Below the pieces are notes generated by a model. It was not told where the DNA came from. It was given only the letters and a program-made list of their open reading frames with translations, and did no database searches. DNA of 53,095 nucleotides from Blastococcus sp. CCUG 61487 (GTDB lineage: Bacteria; Actinomycetota; Actinomycetes; Mycobacteriales; Geodermatophilaceae). Below are positions 35,522 through 45,159 of this stretch, one piece after another. The position numbers and the translations under genes were made by a program. How positions within the stretch are numbered: position 1 is the stretch's first letter; every line of letters starts with the position of its first letter. The DNA is taken from NCBI RefSeq assembly GCF_005222955.1, contig NZ_LWUA01000263.1:1-53095 (forward strand), in the 5' to 3' direction.

Positions 35522-36511
35522 TCACGACAGCCGGATCCGCGGATCGAGCACCGCGTACAGCAGATCGGCGATCAGGTTGAAGAGGACGACGAAGACGGCG
35601 CTGACCAGCAGCCAGCCGAGCACGACGTTGATGTCGTTGGCGCCGATGCCGTTCTCCAGCAGGTAGCGCCCCATGCCGTTCCACACGAACACCTGCTCGG
35701 TGATGATCGCGCCGCCGAACAGCGTGCCGATGCCGAGGGCGACGACCGTGGTGAGCGGGATGAGCGCGTTGCGCAGCCCGTGCTTGACGACTGTGCGGCG
35801 GTAGGTGAGGCCCTTCGCGCGGGCCAGGCGCATGTAGTCCGACCCGAGGACGTCGAGCATCGCCGCCCGCTGAAACCGGCTCCACGCCGCGAAGGAGAGC
35901 AGCGCGAGGCTGATCGTCGGCAGCACCAGGTGCGCCAACCTGTCCGACCAGAGCTCCCACCCGTCGGCGTAGAGGCCCAGTGCCGCCGTCTCCTCTCCCA
36001 GGGTGAACAGCACCTGGCGCCCCAGCGCGTCGTTGATGCCGACGGCGACGAACTCCTTGAGCAGCGCGGCGAACCAGAAGGTGGGCAGCGCGATCAGGAG
36101 GTAGGCGACGAACGTGAAGAAGTAGTCGATCGGCTTGTACTGCCGCACGGCTCCGATGACTCCGACGACGATCGCCAGGATCACCGCGATGATCACCGCG
36201 GCGCCGATCAGGCGGGCGGTGACACCGAGCCGCTGGAACAGCTGGTCGGCCACCGGCGTCCCGTTGATCGTCTCGCCGAAGTCACCGGTCAGCACCCCGG
36301 TGAGCCAGTTCCAGTACCGGACGAAGAAGTTGTCGTTCAGCCCCAGCTCTTCGCGCATGTTCTCGAAGAACGCCTCCGGCGGTCGCGGCTGGAGCGTGTA
36401 GTACCGCGAGAGCGGGTCGAAGCTGGCCGCGCAGAGCGCGAAGACCAGGAAGGAGCTCCCCAGCAGCACGAGGACGGACCCGAGGATCCGTCTCACCGCG
36501 AAGAACAGCAT
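35522..36511 (-). CDS. oppB: Peptide-type ABC transporter permease
   Basis: A 329-residue permease with the N-terminal OppB helix (VRRILGSVLVLLGSSFLVFA), a long external loop, and about six helices. The EAA loop is SDYMRLARAKGLTYRRTVVKHGLRNA. ATG 36511 is the first start that begins at the helix. It is preceded by two strong hairpins that separate it from the binding-protein gene. Confidence 0.92.
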   Translation of the reverse strand: MLFFAVRRILGSVLVLLGSSFLVFALCAASFDPLSRYYTLQPRPPEAFFENMREELGLNDNFFVRYWNWLTGVLTGDFGETINGTPVADQLFQRLGVTARLIGAAVIIAVILAIVVGVIGAVRQYKPIDYFFTFVAYLLIALPTFWFAALLKEFVAVGINDALGRQVLFTLGEETAALGLYADGWELWSDRLAHLVLPTISLALLSFAAWSRFQRAAMLDVLGSDYMRLARAKGLTYRRTVVKHGLRNALIPLTTVVALGIGTLFGGAIITEQVFVWNGMGRYLLENGIGANDINVVLGWLLVSAVFVVLFNLIADLLYAVLDPRIRLS

Positions 36512-36635
36512 GGGCGAAACCTTACGTCCAGGTTCGGCGCGTTCCGGTGCCGGACGGGCGCGGTCCGGGGACCGGGGGCCGTCGGCCGTGACGGGCGGAG
36601 GAGGCGGTGGTCGTGCCGGTCGTGCCGGCGCAGGC

Positions 36636-36676
36636 ACACCGCGGCCCTCGGAGCAGTGCGCCGAGGGCCGCGGTGT
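36636..36676 (-). terminator. Perfect 16-bp hairpin between oppA and oppB
   Basis: ACACCGCGGCCCTCGG (36636-36651) pairs perfectly with 36661-36676 around a nine-base loop. It lacks a T tract. Located in the 234-base gap between the binding-protein gene and oppB, it may reduce read-through or protect upstream mRNA. Confidence 0.7.
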
Positions 36677-36701
36677 GGCGTGGCCGCACGGGCGGCCGGG
36701 T

Positions 36702-36739
36702 GGTCATGGGCTCCCGGCGCGAGCCGGGAGCCCATGACC
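36702..36739 (-). terminator. Perfect 17-bp hairpin just after oppA
   Basis: GGTCATGGGCTCCCGGC (36702-36718) pairs perfectly with 36723-36739 around a four-base loop, GCGA on the plus strand. It begins six bases after the oppA stop. Such a stem should be a strong terminator or a 3' end that stabilises the binding-protein message. Confidence 0.75.
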
Positions 36740-36745
36740 GGTGGA

Positions 36746-38491
36746 TCACTCGACGGTCCAGGTCTCCGAGTTCCAGAGCGGACCGGCCTGCGTGGAGTTG
36801 TCCTCCACACCGCTGATGCGGCTGTTGTACGCGATGAACGTCGGCTTCTGGTACAGCGGCACGGTGGCCACCTGCTCCCAGAGCAGCGCGTCGATCTCGT
36901 TGCCCAGGCGGGCCTGCTCGTCAGCGTCGGGCTCCTGCACGAACTGCTCGTACAGGGCGTCGATCTCCTCGGTGCCCTGGCGCGAGTAGTTCTGGCCCAG
37001 GCCGTTGGCCGGCGACCAGTAGATCGACTGCGTGGCCGACCGGAACGGCGAACCGACCCAGGCGAAGACGGCGGCCTGGAAGCCACCGGCCTCCAGCGAG
37101 GTCGGCTTCTCCGCGCCCGCGAAGATGTCGGGGTTGGCGTTGAAGCTCGCCTCGATACCGGCCTCGCGCAGCTGCGGGATCATGACCTCGATGGTGGTCT
37201 GACGCAGCGGGTTGTTCGCGGTCGTGTCGATCTGGATCGCCAGCCGCCCGCGCTGCGGGTGGGTGTAGATCCCGTCCGGACCCTGCGTGTAGCCGTCACC
37301 CTCGAGGAGCTGCCGAGCCTGCTCGACGTTCTGCTCCTTGTACTCCTCGGGAGCGGTGTCCTCGTACTGCGGCTGGTTGTTGAAGAAGATGCGGTTCTGC
37401 AGCACCTCGGCGTCGGAGGAGAACTGCCCGACGGTCTGGGCCACGATCTCCTCGCGGTCCAGCGCCATGGTGATCGCCTGCCGGACGGGCAGGCTGGCCA
37501 GGTGCTGGTCCTCGGCGTTGAAGTCGAGGTGCTCGAAGGAGAGACCGAAGGTGATGTCGCTCTCGACGTTCGGGGCCAGCCCCTCGACCTGGTCGACCAG
37601 GTCCAGCTGCGGCTGCGGGTAGATCAGGTCGATCTCACCGTTCTGCAGACCCTGGACCGCGGTCGTCGGGTCGTTGCCGATGTTCTGGATGATCAGCCGC
37701 TCGATGTTCGGGCCCTCGCCCCACCACTCGGGGTTGGGGGTCAGCACGACGGTCTGCGTGCCGACGTCGATGCTCTCGGCCTTGAGCTGCCAGGGGCCAC
37801 CGGAGATGTCGTCCGGGAGACCCTCGGCGATCGGCCAGCCCTCGGTGATCGTCTCGCAGAGCGCGGCCGGGTCGTCGTTGTCCATGATGTGCGCCGGCAG
37901 GATGCCGCCGCCGAAGTCACTGCTGAACAGCGACTGCCAGTCGGCGAAGGGCGAGGTGTAGGTGACGGTGACGGTCTTGTTGTCGTCACCGCTGCCCTCG
38001 ACGGACTCGATCTGCTCGTAGCCGGTGGTCGAGAGCAACGACGGGCAGCCGCCGTCGGCCGGGTCGGTGCTGCGGTTGGACCGCCAGGTGAACTCGAAGT
38101 CGTCGGCCGTGATGGGCGTGCCGTCGCTCCACACCGCGTCGTCGTTGAGGACGTAGGTGTTGACCTGCTTGTCGCCCTCGGTCTCGAGGGTCGGCTCCTC
38201 GGCCAGCAGGTTCTCGTTGTGCACGATGCTGAAGTCGGGCAGCACGTTGAAGGCGCCCGGGAGGATGCCGTTGATGATGTTGGCCGTCGACGTCGCGTTG
38301 CCCGCGGCGATGTTCGGGAAGAGGTTCTCCGGGAAGTCGGTGGACTCACCGAAGACGACCTGACCGGAGCGGTCCGAGGCGCTGCCGCCGCCGGAGCCCT
38401 CGTCGTCGTCGCCGCCGCCACAGGCGGAGAGCACCAGTGCACCGGCCAGGCCGGTCGCCACGAGCGCTGTACCGCGCCTACTGAAGTTCAC
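36746..38491 (-). CDS. oppA: Peptide-type ABC transporter substrate-binding lipoprotein
   Basis: A 581-residue lipoprotein. The signal peptide ends in the lipobox LSAC with Cys24, followed by a Gly/Asp linker and an SBP_bac_5 fold (VFGESTDFPENLFPNIAAGN; YVLNDDAVWSDGTPITADDFEFTW; RQAITMALDREEI). It presents peptides or similar ligands to OppBC. GTG 38491 has GGGAGG nine bases upstream. A candidate promoter, TAGGGT at 38641-38636 on the minus strand, would give a leader of about 140 bases that holds an 8-bp hairpin (38593-38614). Confidence 0.92.
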   Translation of the reverse strand: MNFSRRGTALVATGLAGALVLSACGGGDDDEGSGGGSASDRSGQVVFGESTDFPENLFPNIAAGNATSTANIINGILPGAFNVLPDFSIVHNENLLAEEPTLETEGDKQVNTYVLNDDAVWSDGTPITADDFEFTWRSNRSTDPADGGCPSLLSTTGYEQIESVEGSGDDNKTVTVTYTSPFADWQSLFSSDFGGGILPAHIMDNDDPAALCETITEGWPIAEGLPDDISGGPWQLKAESIDVGTQTVVLTPNPEWWGEGPNIERLIIQNIGNDPTTAVQGLQNGEIDLIYPQPQLDLVDQVEGLAPNVESDITFGLSFEHLDFNAEDQHLASLPVRQAITMALDREEIVAQTVGQFSSDAEVLQNRIFFNNQPQYEDTAPEEYKEQNVEQARQLLEGDGYTQGPDGIYTHPQRGRLAIQIDTTANNPLRQTTIEVMIPQLREAGIEASFNANPDIFAGAEKPTSLEAGGFQAAVFAWVGSPFRSATQSIYWSPANGLGQNYSRQGTEEIDALYEQFVQEPDADEQARLGNEIDALLWEQVATVPLYQKPTFIAYNSRISGVEDNSTQAGPLWNSETWTVE

Positions 38492-38763
38492 GTGCGTGCC
38501 TCCCTCTTCCCCCGCTGTCAGCAGAGGAATGGATGTCCGATGTCCGGCGGGCCGCGGCCGAGAACGCGGGAGTGCGGGCTCGGGGGGCTTGCGTCCGTTC
38601 GACACGGAACGGACCACCGGGTGTATGCGGGGGAAACCCTAAGTTCGCCCGGCGGGGTCGTCCACGACCGTCACCCTTCTGTGACCTCGCCGCAGCACCC
38701 CTTCGGAGGGGTGTCCCGGCCGCCCGGACGGCGGGCGTGGCTCTCACCTGCGGAGTTGAGACG

Positions 38764-39735
38764 ATGACCCCGATGTCCCCGCCCGCAACGCCCCGTCCGC
38801 ACCGGCGCGCCGTGTCCCAGCTGTTGCTGGGGCTGCTCCCGCTCGTCGCGGTCGGCGCGGTGCTGGTGGGGCTGCTCGCCGCGCAGCTGCCCGGGGCGCG
38901 GGCCCCGCTCGCCGACGCGACCGCCACCGCCGTCGCCCGCGTCGTCGACGTCGGTCAACCGCCCGACGACCGCGGCGTCCTCGTGACCTTCGACGGGGAG
39001 GACGGCGAGGCCAGGACCGGCCGCATCGTCCTGGCCGAACCGGTGGCCGTGGAACCGGGCGCGGAGGTCACCGTGCGGTACGACCCGACCGTGGCGGGCG
39101 GCCCGTCCACGACGGTGTACGCCGACGGCGACGCGACCACCCGCGAGGTCCAGGACCTCGTCGCGGGCGTCGTCGTCGTCGCCGTCGTGCTGCTCGTCGC
39201 GGCCGTCTCGACGGCGCTGGTCGTGCTCACCCGGCGGCGGCTGCGCCAGCGACCGGTGCGCGCCCTCGCCGCCACGCGGCTGGTCGTGCGACGCGGCCTG
39301 CTCGTGCGCAGCTGGCTGGAGCTGGAGACCGACCGCGGATCCCGCTGGCTGCCGGTGTTCTGGGCCCCGGAGCTGCCGGGGCTGGCACCCGGGGAGCGGG
39401 TGGAGCTCCGCGGGAACCCGGTCACCGACCGGCTGGTCCTGCCCGTCGTCGCCGGCGCGGAGGTCTGGCCGTCGGGGCGGCTCCGGGACCAGGCGCCCCG
39501 CGGCGAGCAGCGCGCGCCCCGCCCGACGGACGTCGCCCCGCCGGCCGGCCTGGCGCGCCAGGTCCGCGTCGACCTGGTGGCGGTCTTCGTCGCTCCCCTG
39601 CTCGGGCTGGTGTGGGCCTACCTCGACGAGGGTGGGCTGGCGAGCTTCGCGGGCGGGACGGCGTTGAGCGCCGCCGGGGTGTTCTGGTTCTTCCAGCGGC
39701 TCGGGTCCGACCCGGAGGCGCCCGCCCGCGGGTGA
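38764..39735 (+). CDS. DUF3592-like membrane protein
   Basis: A 323-residue protein. A first helix (LLLGLLPLVAVGAVLVGLLAAQLPG), an extracellular beta segment (ATATAVARVVDVGQPPDDRGVLVTFDGEDG, EVTVRYDPTVAGGPST) typical of DUF3592, a second helix (LVAGVVVVAVVLLVAAVSTALVVL), a cytoplasmic domain, and two final helices. Function unknown. ATG 38764, or ATG 38773 nine bases on. The 272 bases upstream hold the promoters of this gene and of oppA and an AGGGG-type hairpin at 38696-38713. Confidence 0.7.
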   Translation: MTPMSPPATPRPHRRAVSQLLLGLLPLVAVGAVLVGLLAAQLPGARAPLADATATAVARVVDVGQPPDDRGVLVTFDGEDGEARTGRIVLAEPVAVEPGAEVTVRYDPTVAGGPSTTVYADGDATTREVQDLVAGVVVVAVVLLVAAVSTALVVLTRRRLRQRPVRALAATRLVVRRGLLVRSWLELETDRGSRWLPVFWAPELPGLAPGERVELRGNPVTDRLVLPVVAGAEVWPSGRLRDQAPRGEQRAPRPTDVAPPAGLARQVRVDLVAVFVAPLLGLVWAYLDEGGLASFAGGTALSAAGVFWFFQRLGSDPEAPARG

Positions 39736-39751
39736 GCTCAGGCCCGCCTGC

Positions 39752-42393
39752 TCAGGCCTCCTCGCGCAGCACCGCGGAGGGATCCGCGCGGTCGGCCGCC
39801 GCCTGGGCGTAGCGCGCGGTCAGCACGGCGACCAGCAGCGCCACCGCCACGGTGAGCCCGATCGCCGTCCACGGCACGTCGAGCAACGGCGTCGGCGGGC
39901 GCAGCAGGTCGACGTCGAGCCTCCGGTACACGAGCGCCACGGCGCCGACGGCCAGCAGCGCGCCGAGCACCAGGCCCGCGCCGGCCACCGCGCCGAGCTC
40001 GACGACGAGCGAGGCCAGGTGCGACCGCCGGGAGAGCCCGAGCCGGCGCGCCATGACGTAGCCCGCGACCCGGCTGCGGCTGCGGCTCTCCAGGTGCAGC
40101 AGCAGCCCCGCCGCGGCGATCACCCCGACGAAGACGGCCAGCGCGGAGAGGTACCCGAAGGTCCAGGAGATCCCGAGGAAGTTCGCCGTGGTGAGGACGT
40201 CGGCGGGCTCCAGCGTGCGGGCGAGCCGCCCGCCGGCCTCGGTGAGCGCCTCGACGGCGGGGCCGGCCGGCCCGTCGGTCCACAGCTCGGAGCGCCGGTC
40301 CGCGCCGGCCGACGACGGGACGTCGGGCAGCCGGTCGGCCGCGACCAGCACCACCGGCTGCGCCAGGCGGCGGCCGGGCAGGACCCGCGCGGTGCCGGCC
40401 ACCTCCGCCTCGACCGGCAGGGTGCCCAGCCGCAGGTCGACCGGACCTCGGGGCAGGCCGGTCGCGACCACGGGGAGCCGGCCGCCGTCGGCCGGGCCGG
40501 TCAGCCGGGTGACCAGGTCGTCGAGCGGGACGTCGGCGAAGCTGTCGTCCCAGAAGGCGGTGCCGGCGAACGTGGCCGGGTCGACGGCCAGCACCTGGAC
40601 GTCGGTGCGGGAGTCGTCGAGCTCGACGGTGCCTTCGTACCTGTCCAGCACCGTGCCGACGGCGTCCGTGCCCGCGGTCGGCGTCACCCGGTCGATCGAG
40701 ACGAGGGCGCGCTCGGCCCCGATCTGGACGCCGACCTTCGCCGCGAGCGTGGTCTCCGACGAGGCGGCCAGGGTCGCCGTGTAGCCGAGGACGGCGACCG
40801 GCACCGTCACCGCGACGAGCAGGGCGGCCGCCGCTCCCGGCGCGGCGGCCAGCCGGTTGACCGCCAGGAACACCGACGGTCGACGCCGGCCGGCCCACCT
40901 GCGCAGCGGCGGCAGCACCCTCGTGCCGAGCCGGGCCGCCAGCAGCGCCGTCCCGACGATCCCCAGGATCGGGAACGCGACGAGCAGGCCGTTGACCTGC
41001 GCGACCCCGCCCTCCAGCACGATCGCGTCGCGGCTCTCCAGCAGCAGCCAGCACAGCCCCGCGGCGACGACCAACGCCAGCTCCCACGGGACGGTGGCGA
41101 GGCGACGCGCGCCGACCCGAGCGGGCGCTCGACGGTTCCCCGGGCGCGCAGCCCGGCCGCCACGGCGGCGCCTCCCAGCCCCGCCAGGAAGGCGCCGGCC
41201 CCGGCCAGCACCGCCACGACGACGGCCGCGCGGTCGAGGTCGTCGGCCGGGCCCAGGGCGCCCACCAGCACCCGCGCGGTCAGCCAGCCGGCTGCTGCAC
41301 CGAGCAGGGCCGGCAGGAACAGCTCGAGGGCCGCCTTGCCGCCCAGCGCCGCCGGACCGGCGCCGCGGGCGGCGAGCAGCCGCACCTCGGCGCTGCGCCG
41401 GTCGGCCCAGAAGCCGCCGGACGCGGCCACGAGCAGCAGCGCCAGCACGCCGGCCGCCGCGGCCACGGCCACCACCGGCCCGCGCAACCCCGCCTCGATC
41501 AGCTCGGCCCGCTCCACCGCCCGGTCCAGCCGCTCGTTCCAGCCGCTGCCGACCAGGGCCGTGCCCTCGCCGTCGGTGAGCTCGCCGGCCGCCGCGCGTT
41601 GCTCGGCGACCAGGTCCCGCGCCTCGTCGACGGAGAGCTCGTCGAGTCGGGTGGGCACCTGCTCGGTCGTCTGCAGCAGGCCGGCCGCGCTGCTGAGGAC
41701 GAGGAGCGTCTCCTGGTCGGCCGCGAGCAGCAGGGCCGGCGGGGGGACGTTCGCGGAGGTCTCGTTCAGGTAGAGGTCGCCGTAGTCGCACCAGTACGGG
41801 CCGGGGTCGGTGTCGAACAGGTCGGTGTAGACGCCGGCCACCGGGACGCTCGTGTCCGCGATCGTGATCGCGTCCCCGACGGTGGCGTTCGCGGCCTCCG
41901 CGTAGGACGCGGGCAGCCACACCCCCGGCCCGGGGGCGGAGTCGACGACCTCCACGTGGTCGGTGGCCCCTGGCCGCCACACCAGGGTGGCCGGCTGCGA
42001 CATCGGCGTCCCGGTGGTGTCGCGGACCGGCACCGCCGCCTGCGGGTTGCCGGCCGGGCCGATCGAGCTCAGCACGAGCAGCGCCCGCTCGGGGTCGCGG
42101 CCGCGGTCGGTCCAGACCTTCCGGTTGGCGTCCGCCTGCTCGGCGAGCCGCTCGGGCGCCGTCCCGGGTTCGAAGCGCACGGTGGCGGCGGTCGCCGGCT
42201 GCGCGGCCTCGGCGCACTGCGGGGCCAGCTGCGCCTGCAAGGCGGCCGAGCGGGCCGAGGACAGCAGCAGCGGCGCCGAGGCCAGGGCGCAGGCCAGCAC
42301 CGCCGTCGTCACCAGGACCGCCACGACGGTGATCGGGGAGCCGAACGCCAGCAGCGGCGCGCGGCGCCAGGGGGCGAGCCGCCACGTCCTCAT
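39752..42393 (-). pseudogene. FtsX/MacB-type ABC permease, frameshifted
   Basis: Two overlapping frames make one permease of about 880 residues. The first frame (ATG 42393 onward) has an N-terminal membrane helix, a large extracytoplasmic domain and helices ending near RARGTVERPLGSARV; the second, from about 41108, continues RLATVPWELALVVAAGLCWL, a further external domain and three helices to the end. One base is missing around 41095-41113. Without it the protein would stop in a garbled tail. Membrane pattern fits the FtsX/MacB family (lipid or lipoprotein export). Its ATG overlaps the ATPase stop (ATGA) and GAGGGGG precedes it. Confidence 0.8.
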
Positions 42394-43073
42394 GCCGGCG
42401 CCCCCTCGCCGAGACGGCCGTCGCGCATCGACAGCACGCGGTCGGCCCGGTGCCAGGCCTGCTCGTCGTGGGTGGCCAGCAGCACCGCCGAGCCGCGTCC
42501 GGCCTGGGCGGCGATCGCCTCGAGCAGCGCGTCGGCGTGCCCGCGGTCCTGGTGGGCGGTCGGCTCGTCGGCCAGCAGGACGGCGGGATCGAGCACGAGC
42601 GCGCGGGCGACGGCGGCGCGCTGCTGCTCGCCGAGGGAGGTCTGGTGCGGGTAGCGCTCGGCGATCCGGGCCAGGCCGAGCTCCTCGAGCAGCTGCCGGC
42701 CGCGGGGTTCGGCCCCGGCGAGGTCCCTGGCGAGGCGGGCGGGCAGCAGCACGTTGTCGGCCAGCGACAGATCGGCGACCAGCCCGAGCGCCTGCGGCAC
42801 CAGCGCGAGCTCCGGCCACGACAGCTCCGCGGGCGCCCGGCCGGCCAGCGGACCGGTGTAGGTCAGCGTGCCCGAGTCGGCGGTGTCCCAGCCGCACAGC
42901 ACCGCCAGCAGCGTGCTCTTGCCCGAGCCCGACGGCCCGGCGAGCGCCACCACCTCCCCGCCGCCGACGGCGAGGTCCGCGCCGGCCAGCGCCGGGACGG
43001 TCTCGGCGCCGCGGGTGAACGTCCGGACCAGCCCGCGCGCGACGAAGCCGGGCCGGGTGTCGGCGCCGGTCAC
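42390..43073 (-). CDS. ABC transporter ATP-binding protein (LolD/MacB-like)
   Basis: A 227-residue ATPase with Walker A GPSGSGKSTLLAVLCG, signature LGEQQRAAVARALVL and Walker B VLLADEPTAHQD. The canonical LSGGQ reads SLGEQ, and the Walker B glutamate is intact. It starts at GTG 43073, overlapping the stop of the other ATPase, and its stop overlaps the permease start, so the three genes are cotranslated. Confidence 0.88.
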   Translation of the reverse strand: MTGADTRPGFVARGLVRTFTRGAETVPALAGADLAVGGGEVVALAGPSGSGKSTLLAVLCGWDTADSGTLTYTGPLAGRAPAELSWPELALVPQALGLVADLSLADNVLLPARLARDLAGAEPRGRQLLEELGLARIAERYPHQTSLGEQQRAAVARALVLDPAVLLADEPTAHQDRGHADALLEAIAAQAGRGSAVLLATHDEQAWHRADRVLSMRDGRLGEGAPA

Positions 43074-43792
43074 GCCACCACCCGGCCGTGGTCGAGGTGC
43101 ACTGTCCCGTCGGCGACGGCCATGACCCGCGGGTCGTGGGAAGAGACGACGAAGGCGACGCCGGTGGCGGCCAGATCCGCCATCGCGGCGAGCACGCGCT
43201 CGGCGGCGGCGGTGTCGAGCTCGGCGGTGGGCTCGTCGGCGACGACCAGCGTCGGGGAGCCGATGACGCTGCAGGCCACGGCGAGGCGCTGCTGCTCGCC
43301 GCCGGAGAGCTCGGCGGGGCGGTGCGCGCCGCGGTGGCCCAGGCCCAGCCGGGTCAGCAGGTCCTCGATCTGCGCGTCGTCCACCGGCGCACCGCGCATG
43401 GCCGCGGCCAGCCGCACCTGCTCGGTGGCGCCCAGGTAGGGCAGCAGGTTGTCGCCCGGCCGCTGGAAGAGGTACGAGACGTGTCGCCGTCGCAACCCCC
43501 GCCGGGCCCGGGCGCGCAACCCGTCCACCCGCTGGTCCCCGACGTGCACGGCTCCCGAGTCGGGCCGGTCGACGCAGCCGAGCAACCGCAGCAGCGAGGA
43601 CTTGCCCGCCCCCGACGGCCCCACCACCACCGTCACCCGGCCGCGGGGGATGCCGAGGGTGACCCGGCCCAGAGCGGTCACCGACTCGGTGGCCGTGCGG
43701 TAGGTCTTCACCACGTCGACGCAGCGGGCGGCCATGCCTTCCGAGGTGGGGCCCTCCGAGGCGGTGGTGCTCGGGTCGCTCCTGGGCTCCAC
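43070..43792 (-). CDS. ABC transporter ATP-binding protein (LolD/MacB-like)
   Basis: A 240-residue ATPase with Walker A GPSGAGKSSLLRLLG, signature ELSGGEQQRLAVACSVIG and Walker B LVVADEPTAELD. Two different ATPases feeding one large permease is a known actinobacterial arrangement; they probably form a heterodimer. Here only this subunit has a normal signature motif. GTG 43792 or ATG 43735 (with GGAAGG upstream) may be the start. Confidence 0.88.
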   Translation of the reverse strand: MEPRSDPSTTASEGPTSEGMAARCVDVVKTYRTATESVTALGRVTLGIPRGRVTVVVGPSGAGKSSLLRLLGCVDRPDSGAVHVGDQRVDGLRARARRGLRRRHVSYLFQRPGDNLLPYLGATEQVRLAAAMRGAPVDDAQIEDLLTRLGLGHRGAHRPAELSGGEQQRLAVACSVIGSPTLVVADEPTAELDTAAAERVLAAMADLAATGVAFVVSSHDPRVMAVADGTVHLDHGRVVA

Positions 43793-43947
43793 CCGACCAC
43801 CTCTCGCACCCCGGACCGGTTCCGGCCCTCGCCCTCGCGTCCGGCGCAGACCCTAGGACCGGCCGGCCGCCGCGCAGCGCAGCGCTCGCTCAGGTGTGTC
43901 ATCCCGCCGGCCCCGGGGTAGTGCGGGTCGGGACGAAAGGAGCTCAG

Positions 43948-44118
43948 ATGAGCGGCGAGGACAAGACGAACAACAAGCTGGAAGAGCTCGGCGGCAAGGC
44001 CAAGGAAGCGCTGGGCAACGCGACGAACGACAAGGACCTGCAGGCGGCCGGTCAGAAGGACCAGACCAAGAGCAACCTGAAGCAGGCCGGCGAGAAGGTC
44101 AAGGACGCCTTCAAGTAG
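43948..44118 (+). CDS. CsbD family stress protein
   Basis: A 56-residue hydrophilic, charged helix protein (MSGEDKTNNKLEELGGKAKE, then GNATNDKDLQAAGQKDQTKS and ending KVKDAFK), the CsbD pattern. Family members are induced by general stress in many bacteria; molecular role unknown. ATG 43948 has AAAGGAGC seven bases upstream. Monocistronic, divergent from the ABC system, and ended by a strong terminator. Confidence 0.9.
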   Translation: MSGEDKTNNKLEELGGKAKEALGNATNDKDLQAAGQKDQTKSNLKQAGEKVKDAFK

Positions 44119-44137
44119 GCGCTCCCACCCCTCGACC

Positions 44138-44180
44138 GCGGGGGGCCGCACCCACCGGGTGCGGCCCCCCGCTGCTTTTC
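44138..44180 (+). terminator. Rho-independent terminator after the CsbD gene
   Basis: GCGGGGGGCCGCACCC (44138-44153) pairs perfectly with 44157-44172 around the loop ACC and is followed by TGCTTTTC. It is a classic intrinsic terminator, and its last base is the first base of the adjacent 45-bp repeat. Confidence 0.85.
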
Positions 44181-44216
44181 CGCGGAAAAGCCGTCTGCTT
44201 CTCCGCGGAAAAGCAG
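44172..44216. repeat. 45-bp double palindrome, copy A
   Basis: First half CTGCTTTTCCGCGGAAAAGC, spacer CGTCT, second half GCTTCTCCGCGGAAAAGCAG. Each half is itself a palindrome and the halves are inverted copies, so the whole can form one 20-bp hairpin. It lies between convergent stops, six bases from the stop at 44223. Confidence 0.9.
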
Positions 44217-44222
44217 GGTGGC

Positions 44223-45107
44223 TCAGTTCGCGACAGCGGACTCACGGAGCGCCTCAGCGATACGGGCGACGACCTCGGTCAGATTCCGCAGGTCCGCAGC
44301 CGAGAGCCGGATGACGCGCCAGCCCGCTGCGACGACCGCGTCCAGCCGGGCGTCGTCCTTCACGATCTGCAACTCGTCGAAGTGGTGCTCTCCCTCGTAC
44401 TCGACGATCAGCCGCTGCTCGGGCCAGGCCAGATCGACCCGCGCCAACCAGCGTCCGCCGTCGTGCACCTGGTACTGCGGGATCGGTGCCGGCAGCCCAG
44501 CGAGAGCGCAGGCGACCCGCACCCACGACTCCGGTGGCGACTCGCTCCGGCCGTCCACCATTCCGAGAGCCCGTCGCGCCCGCGCCGAACGCCACGACGC
44601 GAGTGGTCGCTCGATCATCGCCTGCAGTCGGCCGGCGTCGATCAGCCCGGCCCGGACCATGGCATCCAGCACCCCGACGGCGGTGGCCGTGGTCTCGAGC
44701 GTGGCGACGTCCCATGCCGTCCGCGCCGCGGTCGCGTGTCGGATGCCCCACTCGTCCAGCGCGACGTCGGCCGGCGAGAAATCCGTCGTGTGCACCCGGA
44801 CCCCGACCGGGCCCGTCCACTTCGTGCCGGGCGGAACGAGCACCGTGACCGGATCCCCGTAGCTCGGTGCTGGGGCACCCAGTAGCGCCGCGGCCGAGCG
44901 TCCACCGAGTACTGCTTCGCTCGGCATGAGCAGCGCCGCCGCCCGACAGCGCAACAGATGGTCTCGGTCCAGCGACGAGTCCGCGTACACCCCGTGGAGC
45001 ACGCGGACGTACGGGCCGTTCTGCAGCTGATGGCGGGTCAGCACTCCCTCGGAAACGGCGTGGGAGCCGATGAACACCCCGTGGAGCCCCTGGGACCGGA
45101 GATACAT
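44223..45107 (-). CDS. DUF559-type endonuclease-like protein with AbiEi-like N-terminus
   Basis: A 294-residue protein. The N-terminal region (GVLTRHQLQNGPYVRVLHGV, AALLMPSEAVLGGRSAAALL) resembles AbiEi-type antitoxin/regulatory domains. The C-terminal region has RVDLAWPEQRLIVEYEGEHH, ARLDAVVAAGWRVIRLSAADL, the pattern of Vsr/DUF559 PD-(D/E)XK nuclease-like proteins: Asp in VDLAW and Glu in EYEGEH would be metal ligands. Biological role unknown. Copies A and B of the 45-bp repeat lie on either side. ATG 45107 is the start closest to conserved sequence. Confidence 0.7.
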   Translation of the reverse strand: MYLRSQGLHGVFIGSHAVSEGVLTRHQLQNGPYVRVLHGVYADSSLDRDHLLRCRAAALLMPSEAVLGGRSAAALLGAPAPSYGDPVTVLVPPGTKWTGPVGVRVHTTDFSPADVALDEWGIRHATAARTAWDVATLETTATAVGVLDAMVRAGLIDAGRLQAMIERPLASWRSARARRALGMVDGRSESPPESWVRVACALAGLPAPIPQYQVHDGGRWLARVDLAWPEQRLIVEYEGEHHFDELQIVKDDARLDAVVAAGWRVIRLSAADLRNLTEVVARIAEALRESAVAN

Positions 45108-45159
45108 CCGCGCATGATCGCGGCCGGGGGCGCCCCGCCGCTCCCGTCGTCCACAGCCC

